From Vibrio metoecus (GTDB taxonomy: Bacteria > Pseudomonadota > Gammaproteobacteria > Enterobacterales > Vibrionaceae), in contig NZ_JJMN01000068.1 in the NCBI RefSeq assembly GCF_000696385.1, positions 62,001-126,000 of the forward strand: a DNA stretch of 64,000 nucleotides, read 5' to 3'. The stretch's first letter is position 1, and each line of letters begins with the position of its first letter. Positions 1 through 8,821 of this stretch are shown one piece after another. Under the pieces are notes generated by a model. That model was not told the origin of the DNA and ran no database searches. It worked only from the letters and a program-made list of their open reading frames with translations. The position numbers and the translations under genes were made by a program.

Positions 1-889
1 TTTCGCTACTTGTTACATCGCCACTAAAGTGTTCAAAATCATGAGAAGCCCAATAGGTTTCAAAGGTGCTCAATGATTTATTGATAATGTGTGGGATTTC
101 TTGCGAAGTAATTTTTAAATTCCACTCTAAGCCATTGGTTAACGCCGAATGGGAAAGATTGGACGATCCGATATAACCAGTGTGATAACCCGTGTTGCGT
201 AAAAATAGATAGCTCTTTGCATGTAACCGTTCCCGCTCAGTGTTGTAACTCAGCTTCACTTCGGTATTGGGTAAGCTCGCCAGATATTCCACCGCTTTAG
301 CATCTGTCGCCCCCATATATGAGGTAGTAATGATTTTTAGCTCGCGGCCACTAGACGTAAACTCTTCTAATTCTTTACGAAAAATCCGTATTCCTGCCCA
401 CTTAATAAATGACACTAACCAGTAAATCTTATCCGCAGACAGAATCTCTCGCTTCAATTCAGATTCAAGCGACAATCCCACATTACTGCCACAAAACAGC
501 TCGCTTTGGCTTAAGCCTGTTAACGGAAAAATGTCGTTAATATAATTTTTTAAATCGGCTGAGACAGGATTTTCGAGCTCATAGAGCGCGGTCAGAATTT
601 TACCCTGACTGGCAAGCAAATTGTCTTCGATAAAATCGTTATCTTGAATTTGTGTTTTTTAGCCAACAGTAACAATTGATTGGATAAAGCAATTTAGCTG
701 TTGCAGACGATCATCACTTGAGGGGACAGACTCAATCGCATACTCAAGAATGTGTGATAGGAAACGAGATAACCACGTCGATGCTTCACTACTATTGAGC
801 TCACGTTCACCGACATAGAATCGCTCTCGGTCAATGCGACTCTCGATAAGCTGCGTTATAAGCTGCTCATAAATTCCGACTTGTTGCAT
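1..889 (-). pseudogene. N-terminal part of a DUF3427/PLD-domain helicase-like protein, interrupted by an in-frame stop, runs off the window
   Basis: The reading frame begins at ATG 889, behind a good AAGGAG ribosome site, and runs leftward out of the window. It is broken by a TAA at 659-661 after 76 codons, then stays open in the same frame to base 1. The part after the stop contains a phospholipase-D-like signature: HAKSYLFL, then GYIGSSNLSHSAL. From family knowledge this layout, a short lead followed by a PLD domain, is the front of large DUF3427 superfamily II helicases linked to DNA restriction or repair. The helicase motifs would lie outside the window. The stop may come from small insertions: a WLKTQ-like reading is recovered if three bases are removed near 655-667. 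That reconstruction is a guess. It could also be a true nonsense mutation. Confidence 0.65.
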
Positions 890-1314
890 GCTACTCCTTT
901 ATTCTCAAAGCTGAATTAACATCAATATTGATTAATATTACGCCTTTCCATTAATCCATTTTGTGTTCTTTACATTTCTGCTAGGTTGTATTTATCTCAT
1001 GTTTTCAATGATCTCTACGCATTAGCCTCGCTATCTTAACTCATTCAGCAACAGATCCACGAATACCAAATCAATCACACAATGTTTTGGCTTAGCAATG
1101 TCCATTCTTATCTCTGAGTGGCTTTCATAAACAACTGTGTTTGAACATAGTCAACCAGCTTATCAACCAAGAATTATGGAACTAGATGATTTTCCCTCTA
1201 TCGTAAACCTGCCCAACACCTGCTTACAATTAACCCAACCCGCCGCCATCAATGGGCTTGAGTCAAACCGCTTCATTCGTATACTGTGCGCTCAATCACT
1301 AGGAAGTTGTTTGT
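890..1314. other. Gene-poor stretch between the helicase fragment and a membrane protein gene
   Basis: About 425 bases separate two divergent genes. A short open frame at 1137-1343 overlaps the start of the next gene and has no ribosome site or recognisable domain, so I do not call it. Promoters for both neighbours probably lie here, but I cannot pick out a convincing pair of boxes. Confidence 0.4.
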
Positions 1315-1998
1315 ATGAAATCCAACCAAAGCTTACTCAGTAATGTTCTGATCAACATTGTTATTCCAGTGGTGATTTTGAGCAAAATGAGCGGTGAAGA
1401 TAACCTTGGCCCAACGTGGGCATTGGTGGCCGCGTTAGCCTTTCCCCTGCTGTTTGGGGTTTACAGCTTTATTCAAGAGCGCAAAGTCAATTTTTACTCG
1501 GCGCTGGGTATGATTAGCGTGTTGCTCACCGGTGGCATTGGCTTGCTGCAACTCGACCCTGCTTATATAGCCATTAAAGAAGCGGCGATTCCGGGGCTGA
1601 TTTTTGTGATTCTGGTGGTCAGTAATCTGATTGGTTATCCGCTAGTGCGTAAAATGCTGCTCAATGAAGATATTGTCGATCACGACAAGCTGCACAGCGC
1701 GTTAAGCACGCCAGAGAAGAAGGCGGAATTTGAGCGTCGGGTGAATGTCAGCTCTTATCTGATTGCGTTCTCGTTTTTTGTTTCAGCCGTGCTCAACTAT
1801 GGCTTGGCAAAGTGGATTGTGAAAAGCCCTGCGGGTACGGAAGCCTTTAACGAAGAGATCGGTAAAATGACGGCGCTGAGCTTTCCGGTGATTTCACTGC
1901 CGGTGACGATTTTGATGATGGGCGCGCTGTTCTATCTGTTTAGAAGCCTGTCTAGCATCACAGGTCATAAGATGGAAGATTTTCTGCGTAGCAAGTAA
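1315..1998 (+). CDS. Conserved integral membrane protein, VC0807-like
   Basis: This is a 227-residue hydrophobic protein with about six likely membrane segments, for example around residues 8-23, 32-52, 60-77, 88-108, 147-167 and 190-212. A charged loop near residues 115-145 probably faces the cytoplasm. The start is the ATG at 1315, preceded by AGGAAG about eight bases upstream. I recognise it as a Vibrio conserved membrane protein that databases sometimes label loosely as MFS or septation-like, but no catalytic or transport motif is visible. It ends in front of a strong shared terminator facing the convergent FAD oxidoreductase, so it appears to be a single-gene unit. Its function is unknown. 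Confidence 0.75.
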   Translation: MKSNQSLLSNVLINIVIPVVILSKMSGEDNLGPTWALVAALAFPLLFGVYSFIQERKVNFYSALGMISVLLTGGIGLLQLDPAYIAIKEAAIPGLIFVILVVSNLIGYPLVRKMLLNEDIVDHDKLHSALSTPEKKAEFERRVNVSSYLIAFSFFVSAVLNYGLAKWIVKSPAGTEAFNEEIGKMTALSFPVISLPVTILMMGALFYLFRSLSSITGHKMEDFLRSK

Positions 1999-2023
1999 TC
2001 GCTTTACATCAATCTACCAAGAT

Positions 2024-2057
2024 CAAAAAAGGGCTCAACTGAGCCCTTTTGTTTTAT
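2024..2057. terminator. Bidirectional rho-independent terminator
   Basis: A GC-rich stem (GGGCTCA / TGAGCCC) is flanked by A-run on the left and T-run on the right. It sits between two convergent genes and can stop transcription from both sides. Confidence 0.85.
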
Positions 2058-2065
2058 TGCAAGTC

Positions 2066-3682
2066 TTATTCGCCTGCGAACTGCGCCACCATATCACGCG
2101 CGACCGCTTCCGCGACTTTGATGCCGTCAATCCCTGCTGACAAAATACCGCCCGCATAACCCGCGCCTTCACCGGCTGGGTAGAAGCCTTTCAGGTTGAT
2201 ACTTTGGAAATCTTTGCCGCGCTTGATGCACACCGGAGATGAAGTACGCGTTTCCACACCAGTCAGCAAGCCATCTTCAGAAGCAAAGCCTTTGATTTGA
2301 CGATCAAACTCAGGGATCGCTTCACGAATCGCTTCTACCGCAAAGGCAGGCAGCGCTTTGGAAAGGTCGGTAAGCTTGATGCCCGGAGTGAAAGAAGGCT
2401 GTACATCACCCAGTTCACTAGGGTTACGGCCTTTCAGGAAATCACCGATTTTCTGCGCTGGCGCATCGTAAGTTTCGCCGCCCAGTTTATAAGCGTTAGC
2501 TTCCAGCTCACGTTGCAGACGAATGCCCGCTAGCGGATCGCCTGGGTAATCTTGCTCTGGCGAAATGCCCACCACAATTGCGCTGTTGGCGTTACGTTCG
2601 GCACGTGAATATTGGCTCATACCGTTGGTGACAACGCGCCCTTCTTCCGACGTTGCTGCCACCACTGTGCCACCCGGACACATACAGAAGCTGTACACGG
2701 TGCGGCCGTTTTTACAATGGTGTACCAGTTTGTAGTCTGCTGCGCCCAGAATCGGGTGGCCCGCACTGGGTCCAAAGCGCGCTTCATCAATCATGGATTG
2801 CTTGTGCTCAATGCGAAAACCGACCGAGAAAGGCTTGGCTTCCATGTACACGCCGCGATCGTGCAGCATCTCAAAGGTATCACGCGCACTGTGACCGACC
2901 GCGAGCACGACATAACGAGACTTGATCTCTTCACCGTTGGATAGCGTCACGCCAGTGATTTGACCATCTTGCATGTGGATATCGTCAACGCGGGTGCTAA
3001 AACGAATTTCGCCACCCAGTTCGATGATTTTTGCGCGCATTTTTTCAATCATGGTCACCAGTTTAAAGGTACCGATGTGCGGCTTACTCACATACAAAAT
3101 TTCTTCTGGTGCGCCCGCTTCAACAAACTCGGTGATCACTTTGCGGCCGTAGAAGTTGGGATCTTTCACTTGGCTGTACAGTTTTCCATCCGAAAACGTA
3201 CCGGCACCGCCTTCACCAAACTGCACGTTAGATTCGGTATTCAGAGTACGCTTGCGCCAAAAACCAAAGGTATCTTTGGTACGTTCACGCACCTCTTTAC
3301 CGCGCTCAACAATGATCGGGTTAAAACCCATTTGTGCCAGCACTAAACCAGCAAACAGGCCACAAGGACCAAAACCAATCACCACTGGGCGCTCAGGTAG
3401 GTTCTCAGGTGCTTTCGCGACAAATTTGTAGGACATATCCGGAGTTGGGCGCACATGCTGATCTTTGCTGAATTGGGCGAGCAGTTTTTCTGGGTTCGCC
3501 ACTTCAACATCAACGGTGTAAATCAGTTGGATATCGTTTTTTTTACGAGCATCGTAGCCACGTCTAAACAGAGTGAAAGAGAGGACTTGCTGAGCAGGAA
3601 TTTTCAGCTTGGCAGCAATGGCATCAAGCAGCGCGCCTTCCTCATGGTTGAGGGGCAGCTTAAGTTCAGTTAAACGTATCAT
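2066..3682 (-). CDS. FAD-dependent NAD(P)-utilising oxidoreductase, VC0806 type
   Basis: A 538-residue soluble flavoprotein. After an N-terminal alpha/beta domain of about 90 residues comes a Rossmann dinucleotide-binding loop, VVIGFGPCGLFAGLVLAQMG (about residues 100-119). It is followed by RGKEV and a second glycine-rich block, GEGGAGTFSDGKL. A C-terminal FAD-contacting stretch reads GFYPAGEGAGYAGGILSAG. This arrangement is typical of the widespread bacterial family often annotated NAD(FAD)-utilising dehydrogenase, whose substrate is not known. The start ATG at 3682 fits the usual MIRLTEL opening. The gene converges on the membrane protein gene and shares its terminator. The family is assigned with high certainty; the reaction is not known. 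Confidence 0.88.
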   Translation of the reverse strand: MIRLTELKLPLNHEEGALLDAIAAKLKIPAQQVLSFTLFRRGYDARKKNDIQLIYTVDVEVANPEKLLAQFSKDQHVRPTPDMSYKFVAKAPENLPERPVVIGFGPCGLFAGLVLAQMGFNPIIVERGKEVRERTKDTFGFWRKRTLNTESNVQFGEGGAGTFSDGKLYSQVKDPNFYGRKVITEFVEAGAPEEILYVSKPHIGTFKLVTMIEKMRAKIIELGGEIRFSTRVDDIHMQDGQITGVTLSNGEEIKSRYVVLAVGHSARDTFEMLHDRGVYMEAKPFSVGFRIEHKQSMIDEARFGPSAGHPILGAADYKLVHHCKNGRTVYSFCMCPGGTVVAATSEEGRVVTNGMSQYSRAERNANSAIVVGISPEQDYPGDPLAGIRLQRELEANAYKLGGETYDAPAQKIGDFLKGRNPSELGDVQPSFTPGIKLTDLSKALPAFAVEAIREAIPEFDRQIKGFASEDGLLTGVETRTSSPVCIKRGKDFQSINLKGFYPAGEGAGYAGGILSAGIDGIKVAEAVARDMVAQFAGE

Positions 3683-3921
3683 GGGATGTCTCGTGGGTCA
3701 TGGGTGTATTAGCCTCACCACTGGCGTGGCGGCTCACAATGGCGCGCATTTTACGAGAATTCGCCTTCACTGTCATATTAAAAGCTCAGATCAGGCAGGA
3801 AATGGTCGACATCGAAACGGCTTGGGTTGAATTTTAGCGGCGGCGCAGTATCAGTCCCCGTTCTTGATTTTTGCGTACACTGTAGGTGTGCGAAACGGCT
3901 AACTAGATAGAGCGAATTGTC

Positions 3922-4245
3922 ATGGCTTTTGTCGTCACCGATAACTGTATCCAATGTAAATACACCGACTGTGTGGCGGTATGCCCCGCGGATGCGTTCC
4001 ATGAAGGGCCGAACTTTATGGTGATCAACCCGATTGAGTGCATCGACTGTGGGCTGTGTGTGCCGGAATGTACCGCGCAAGCCATTTTTCAGGAAGACGA
4101 ATTGGTGGGTGACCAACGGATTTTTATCGAACTCAACGCTGAGTTGGCGGAGCATTGGCCAAATCTGACCGAAGTGAAACCGGCGATGGAAGACGCCGCA
4201 AAGTGGGATGGCGTGCCAAACAAACTGGATATGTTGGAGAAGTAA
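3922..4245 (+). CDS. fdxA: Seven-iron ferredoxin FdxA
   Basis: A 107-residue ferredoxin beginning [17 protein letters not shown]. Two cysteine clusters are visible: [14 protein letters not shown] near residues 9-22 and [14 protein letters not shown] near residues 40-53. In this family the first cluster usually carries a [3Fe-4S] centre and the second a [4Fe-4S] centre, and the protein acts as a cytoplasmic low-potential electron carrier. The C-terminal tail of about 50 residues (ending DMLEK) matches the FdxA family length. It lies alone between divergent and convergent genes and has its own terminator downstream. The electron partner cannot be told from context. Confidence 0.93.
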   Translation: MAFVVTDNCIQCKYTDCVAVCPADAFHEGPNFMVINPIECIDCGLCVPECTAQAIFQEDELVGDQRIFIELNAELAEHWPNLTEVKPAMEDAAKWDGVPNKLDMLEK

Positions 4246-4296
4246 ACCCCAACCGCGAGCTTGAGCGTGCAGTGCATTAAGACAAAACATAGAGAT

Positions 4297-4335
4297 GAAA
4301 AAAGCGTCGGACAATCCGACGCTTTTTGGTTTTAG
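4297..4335 (+). terminator. Rho-independent terminator after fdxA
   Basis: The stem AAGCGTCGGA / TCCGACGCTT with a short loop is followed by a T-run and preceded by an A-run, so it can also serve the opposite gene ending at 4375. Confidence 0.85.
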
Positions 4336-4374
4336 GGATATTCGTTTTAGGTATATTCGTTTTAGGTAAATGGA

Positions 4375-5112
4375 TTAACTATGCTGACGGCGAATATTGT
4401 CGAGAATGATCCCCGTTGCCATCGCGACATTGAGTGATTCTGCACCGCCAAAGGCCGGAATGGTGATCTTATCTGTCACATACTGCGCGGCTTGCTCACG
4501 GATACCGTGAGATTCACTGCCCATCAGCAAAATGCCTTCGGCTCTAAAGGCGGTTTGATGCACGCTCAACCCCTTCCAAAAATGCACCGTACACTGGCAA
4601 ATTCGCCTTGGCTAAGTAGTCAGGTAAATCCACTTGGCTGACTTGTACGCGGCCAAAGCTGCCCCATCGGTGGCGCTGATGGTTTTCGGGTTATACGGGT
4701 CGGCGCAATCTTGGCTGACGATGATGTGCGAAATGCCATACCAATCCGCGACACGAATAATGGTGCCCAAGTTACCGGGATCGGAAACGCCATCTAACGC
4801 AATCATCAACCCTTGTGCTTTCGGAACCTCAATATGTGGGATCGCCACCACCGCAATCGCGGCGTTGTTGCTCACCAAGGTGCTGACTTTAGTTAAATCA
4901 TCCAAGGTCGCTTCAATACACTCGAAACCGGCTAAGGCTTGTGCGTGCTCGGCGAGAAACTCGGCGGTCGCAAAAATGTGTTGTACTTTCAGCGTGCTGT
5001 TGGTCAGCTCTAGGACGTTTTTCTCGCCCTGAACCAGAAATAAGCCGTGCGCTTTGCGCTGTTTCTTCTGCCCTAAAGCGCGAATCAATTTGAGTTGGGT
5101 TTTCGAAATCAT
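4375..5112 (-). pseudogene. TrmH-family (SpoU) RNA 2'-O-methyltransferase, frame-disrupted
   Basis: The N-terminal half starts at ATG 5112 (MISKTQLKLIRALGQKKQR) and contains the SpoU signature block ALDGVSDPGNLGTIIRVADW. It loses frame near 4678 and stops at about 4615. The C-terminal half, with GILLMGSESHGI and the AdoMet-binding IPAFGGAESLNVAMATGI, continues in a different frame from about 4573 to 4375. Removing one C near 4672-4675, one at 4678 and one from the C-run at 4570-4573 restores a continuous protein of about 244 residues reading ...SATMGSFGRVQVSQVDL... and ...VYGAFLEGLSVHQ.... The family places a methyl group on a ribose of rRNA or tRNA. All motifs are well preserved, which argues for sequence errors rather than old decay. 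Confidence 0.85.
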
Positions 5113-5225
5113 GGTGCTGTCCGAGATAAATGCCGGCGAATTATAGTGCAAAGCCCCTACGAGCTAAAGGGGCGCGTAGGGGAAGCCATCAAACCAACAC
5201 AATCACAGCTTTCGATTGCCAAGCG

Positions 5226-5624
5226 CTAGGCTTGAGCAAACTCGCCTAATGCTTGTAATGCCTGCTGCGCTTTCTCTTTTTGCACGAAAATATGGTCGTG
5301 GTAATAACCTGCAATCACATTAGCACTGATGCCATGCTCAGCAAGCTTAGTGGCAAACGCGGCGGTTAACCCGACTGCTTCCAAACTGGAATGCACGGTT
5401 AAGGTGATCAAACTAAACAACGCGCTGCTCTCAAGCCCTGCTTGCTGCGCCTTTTCAGCCTCCAACACTAACGTCAACCCTTCTGGCTCACGAAAAGTGG
5501 CGATAGGCTCTAAAGATAAATAGTCACTCAGTGCCCCATTGACTGTGCAGAACACGTAATCTCCCGCCATCAGCTCTGGCGACATGGATTGCAACAACAG
5601 TTCTAAGTTTTTGATTCCTGACAT
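5226..5624 (-). CDS. ACT-domain regulatory protein
   Basis: A 132-residue protein with two ACT-like halves, roughly residues 1-60 and 62-128. The second half contains GLTAAFATKLAEHGISANVIAGYYHDHIFV, typical of the ACT fold that binds amino acids or other small ligands. There is no catalytic domain attached, so this is a stand-alone ligand sensor of the kind found in many gammaproteobacteria next to unrelated genes. The start at ATG 5624 follows an AAAGGAATAAAGC ribosome site. It lies downstream of the citrate lyase operon but is separated from it by a strong terminator, so it is probably transcribed independently. The ligand is unknown. Confidence 0.8.
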   Translation of the reverse strand: MSGIKNLELLLQSMSPELMAGDYVFCTVNGALSDYLSLEPIATFREPEGLTLVLEAEKAQQAGLESSALFSLITLTVHSSLEAVGLTAAFATKLAEHGISANVIAGYYHDHIFVQKEKAQQALQALGEFAQA

Positions 5625-5776
5625 GCTTTATTCCTTTTTAATCGATACATCTCGTGCCGATACAATAAAAAGCGCTTCTCCATAAGTACATGGAATAATC
5701 TTAATTTAGTATCAGTTCGGCTAATCATTTCTAGCCAACAGTTGGTACCACAAAGCATGTGGGGTATTTAGGGGTA

Positions 5777-5810
5777 TCAAAAAAAACGCCCTGCGTTTAA
5801 CAGGGCGTAG
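5777..5810 (-). terminator. Terminator of the citCDEFXG operon
   Basis: On the minus strand the stem ACGCCCTG / CAGGGCGT is followed by a run of eight T residues. It lies directly after citG. Confidence 0.88.
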
Positions 5811-5829
5811 CTCAGAAATGAGCGAGAGA

Positions 5830-6771
5830 TCAGCGGCGCACTTTAAATAGCTGCACTAATTCATGGAGCAGCCAAGTGGCGGCCAATAAATCGGCACTGC
5901 CGCCGGGGCTTAAGTGTTTTTCAATCAGCGCGCTATCGAGCGCGGTAAGGGCTTGTTCGATTTCTTGATATAAAAAGCCACCTTTGGCGAGCAGTTGCTG
6001 GGCTTGTTCTTGCACAAAATGCAGCCCTGCTAATCCACCCCGTGAAACAAGATTGCTGTCGTTATTGTTGGCCATCAACACCAATAAGGTATGCCACAAG
6101 GCTTGCTCGGTGCTGGCTCCTTTGGTTAAACAGGCTTGGTAGGCTGGCAGCGCATGTTGCATAACCATCGCAAGGCCTGAAGCAGCTTCACCGCGTGCTC
6201 CGGTTAATCCATACTGGCGATAAATACGCTCGCCTGCGGTTTCGGGCGCCGATTCACGCTTCGCTTTTAGCTCATCGATAACCAAAAACTGGCACGCTTG
6301 GCGAATGGTTTCGCCAATATGCTGCGCATCGATTTTGAGTTGATTGGCTTTAAGCCACCCCACAGAGCCACAAATAAGCCCCAAGATGAAAATCATCCCT
6401 TTATGGGTATTCACCCCTTGTGTGGCCGCAAACATGGCTTGCTCAGCTTCAATGCCAATCGGGCGCAAGGCGCTCAGCAGCTGAGCCGCCGGATTTCCCG
6501 CACTCTCCCAACCGGCACTGACAAAAGAGTGCAGATAAGGCGCGATCGCCTCGGCGCTGGCGATAAAAGTGTTGAGATCCATATCGCGGTGCGCGCCATT
6601 ATTGGCAGTATCCACCAAACCCGGTTTAGGGGTGAGATGCACCTCCAACATCATGGCATGGTAGGCCAAATGCCCCACTAAGCGGGGCAAGCTGAAAGTC
6701 TTTGAACCTGAAGAGGAAGACGCTTGGCTAGGCAGTTCAAGCAGCAGATCAAGCGCAGCAGGAATAGTCAT
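5830..6771 (-). CDS. citG: 2-(5''-triphosphoribosyl)-3'-dephospho-CoA synthase CitG
   Basis: A 313-residue member of the CitG family, which condenses ATP with dephospho-CoA to make the precursor of the citrate lyase prosthetic group. Family hallmarks seen are LTPKPGLVDTANNGAHRDMD near residues 46-65, THKGMIFILG near 122-131, and the C-terminal LSPGGSADLLAATWLL near 288-303. It is the last gene of the lyase operon and overlaps the end of citX by 23 bases, which suggests translational coupling. The product works with CitX, which transfers the group to CitD. Length is normal for a stand-alone CitG; in some bacteria CitX and CitG are fused, but here they are separate. Confidence 0.93.
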   Translation of the reverse strand: MTIPAALDLLLELPSQASSSSGSKTFSLPRLVGHLAYHAMMLEVHLTPKPGLVDTANNGAHRDMDLNTFIASAEAIAPYLHSFVSAGWESAGNPAAQLLSALRPIGIEAEQAMFAATQGVNTHKGMIFILGLICGSVGWLKANQLKIDAQHIGETIRQACQFLVIDELKAKRESAPETAGERIYRQYGLTGARGEAASGLAMVMQHALPAYQACLTKGASTEQALWHTLLVLMANNNDSNLVSRGGLAGLHFVQEQAQQLLAKGGFLYQEIEQALTALDSALIEKHLSPGGSADLLAATWLLHELVQLFKVRR

Positions 6772-7285
6772 GCGTCATCTCCTCAATTTTTGCCAACAAA
6801 GCTTCGACACTGTGCCGCCTTGAGCGAGCACAGATCACCGCATCGCGTTCACACAGCAGGCAGCGCCGTCTTGGCAACTGCGCACCTTGGCGCGAAATAA
6901 TATGTCCATCGACATCAATCACATCCAGATCCATCAGTCGCCCCAGCGGGTGCTCGCGTTCAATCTTCATCATGGCTTTTTTCAACATGCTGGCCGATGG
7001 AGCCTGAATCACCACAAAGGCTTCCGGCCCGGTTTTTTCCACCAGCAACTGACAAGCCACTTGCCGCCAACCCGTTTGCTGACACAGTGCTTGAATGGCA
7101 CGCACACCTGCATCCATCACGGTTTGGCTGGCAGCGTTGAGCTTAACCGCGCCCGGCATGTTAACCGTGAAAGAAACCAGAGGCAGTGAATGGCGCTTTA
7201 GCCACTCACCTTGTTGCCGAACCCGCACTTCTTTACGCAGAAGGAGCTGGTCCAGACTGACTGAAAGATCCGGATGGTGACTCAT
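6749..7285 (-). CDS. citX: Apo-citrate lyase phosphoribosyl-dephospho-CoA transferase CitX
   Basis: A 178-residue CitX. It attaches the triphosphoribosyl-dephospho-CoA precursor to the serine of the acyl carrier subunit CitD. Diagnostic stretches include LLLRKEVRVRQQGEW near residue 14, FTVNMPGAVK, and HPLGRLMDLDVI with a C-terminal RRCLLCERDAVICARSRRH. The start ATG overlaps the citF stop in an ATGA arrangement at 7282-7285, and its own end overlaps citG, so citF, citX and citG are tightly coupled. No damage is visible. Confidence 0.93.
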   Translation of the reverse strand: MSHHPDLSVSLDQLLLRKEVRVRQQGEWLKRHSLPLVSFTVNMPGAVKLNAASQTVMDAGVRAIQALCQQTGWRQVACQLLVEKTGPEAFVVIQAPSASMLKKAMMKIEREHPLGRLMDLDVIDVDGHIISRQGAQLPRRRCLLCERDAVICARSRRHSVEALLAKIEEMTHDYSCCA

Positions 7286-8811
7286 AGGCTTTTTACCTGC
7301 TTGATAACATCAATGATCGAACCGTCACGGTAGTGAACAAAGGCAACGGTTTTGTCTTCAAATTGCAACGGCTGGGGTTTGCCCGTCAGCAACTCGGCAC
7401 GCTGTTGCAACGCTTCAATCTCGACAACGGGCAGTTGCGCCGCGATGAAACGTGCTTTCAGTTCGGGACGATTCGGGTTTACCGCGATACCTTGATCCGT
7501 CACCAACACATCAATGGTGGATCCAGGGGTAATGACGTTAGTGACTTTCTCGACCACGGTCGGAATACGGCCACGCACCAAAGGCGCCACAATAATCGAT
7601 AAGTTTGCCGCCGCCGCCGTGTCGCAGTGGCCGCCGGATGCGCCGCGAATTACCCCATCAGAGCCGGTGATCACGTTAACGTTAAACTGGGTATCAATCT
7701 CCAGCGCACTCAGGATAACCACATCCAGCCTATCTACCGCCGCCCCTTTCGAGCTTGGGTTGGCGTATTCGTTAGCAGAAATTTCCAGATGATGTGGATT
7801 GCGTGCTAACGAGCCCGCCGCCACCGAATCAAAACACTGCACATCGAGCAAGTAATCAATCAGTCCCTGCTCATGCATATCGACCATGGTTGCGGTGATA
7901 CCACCGAGAGCGAAAGAAGCGCGAATGTCTTGGCGCAGCATCTTCTCTTTCAAAAAGCGCGCAACCGCGAGCGATGCACCGCCCGAGCCAGTCTGCATTG
8001 AAAAACCATCATAGAAATAGCCTGAATGCTCAATGACTTCCGCAGCGCGTTTGGCAATCAACAGCTCGCGTGGGTTGGTGGTCATGCGCGTGGCATCCCC
8101 ACCGATTTTGCTTGGGTCGCCCACTTCCGCCACCTGCACAACCGCATCAACACGATCTTGAGTAATCGATGCAGGGAAATTCGGGAAACCGACGATGGCT
8201 TCGGTCAGCATCACCACTTTTTCAGCGTGTTCAGCATCAACTTTGGCATAGCCGAGTGAGCCACAATTGGACTTGCCTTTAAAACCGTTAGCGTTGCCAA
8301 ACTCATCACAACAAGGTACGCCAATAAACGCCATGTCGATGTACAGCTCACCGCTTTGGATCAAATGCACACGACCACCGTGAGAATGAATATGCACGGG
8401 CTCATCAAGCAGGCCGTTAGAAATGCTGTCAGCCAGCGCTCCGCGGATCCCTGAGGTGTAAATCTTGCTCACCACGCCGTTTTTGATGTGTTCAATCAAA
8501 GGCGAATGACAAGAGGTGAGCGAGCTTGAGGCGAGCGTGAGGTTTTTAATCCCCAATTCAGCAATCACCTCCATCACCAGATTGACGGTTTTATCGCCGC
8601 CACGAAATGCATGGTGGAAAGAGATGGTCATGCCATCTTTTAAGCCAAGATCGACAATCGCTTCGCGGATCGAGCTTTTCACTTTGCGACTTTTTTTGGC
8701 TTGCTCATCCAGCAGATGCGGCGTGATCGCGTGCGCTTGGGTGTAAGGCGTCAACGTGTAGCGTTCCACTTCCAGCACAGACAGAGGGTTATTTAATGTA
8801 TTGATACTCAT
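7282..8811 (-). CDS. citF: Citrate lyase alpha subunit (citrate:acetyl-ACP transferase) CitF
   Basis: A 509-residue alpha subunit that exchanges acetyl for citryl on the CitD carrier, the first step of citrate cleavage. The sequence from LGLKDGMTISFHHAFRGGDK through GIRGALADSISNG to ASGGHCDTAAAANLSI is classic for CitF. I place the start at ATG 8811 (MSINTLNNPL), which has an AAAGG ribosome site nine bases upstream and begins ten bases after the citE stop. An upstream in-frame start would run deep into citE and is unlikely. The gene lies in the order citC-D-E-F-X-G found in Klebsiella-type fermenters. Confidence 0.95.
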   Translation of the reverse strand: MSINTLNNPLSVLEVERYTLTPYTQAHAITPHLLDEQAKKSRKVKSSIREAIVDLGLKDGMTISFHHAFRGGDKTVNLVMEVIAELGIKNLTLASSSLTSCHSPLIEHIKNGVVSKIYTSGIRGALADSISNGLLDEPVHIHSHGGRVHLIQSGELYIDMAFIGVPCCDEFGNANGFKGKSNCGSLGYAKVDAEHAEKVVMLTEAIVGFPNFPASITQDRVDAVVQVAEVGDPSKIGGDATRMTTNPRELLIAKRAAEVIEHSGYFYDGFSMQTGSGGASLAVARFLKEKMLRQDIRASFALGGITATMVDMHEQGLIDYLLDVQCFDSVAAGSLARNPHHLEISANEYANPSSKGAAVDRLDVVILSALEIDTQFNVNVITGSDGVIRGASGGHCDTAAAANLSIIVAPLVRGRIPTVVEKVTNVITPGSTIDVLVTDQGIAVNPNRPELKARFIAAQLPVVEIEALQQRAELLTGKPQPLQFEDKTVAFVHYRDGSIIDVIKQVKSL

Positions 8812-8821
8812 GAGATGACCT

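Noticed and set aside
1137..1343. 68-codon plus-strand open frame
   Set aside because: It overlaps the start of the membrane protein gene, has no ribosome site and no recognisable motif.
2024..2057. Small RNA gene
   Set aside because: The stem and flanking runs are fully explained as a shared terminator of convergent genes.
3778..4314. 178-codon minus-strand open frame
   Set aside because: It lies over fdxA and its terminator in antisense; fdxA has strong cysteine motifs, so the antisense frame is a shadow.
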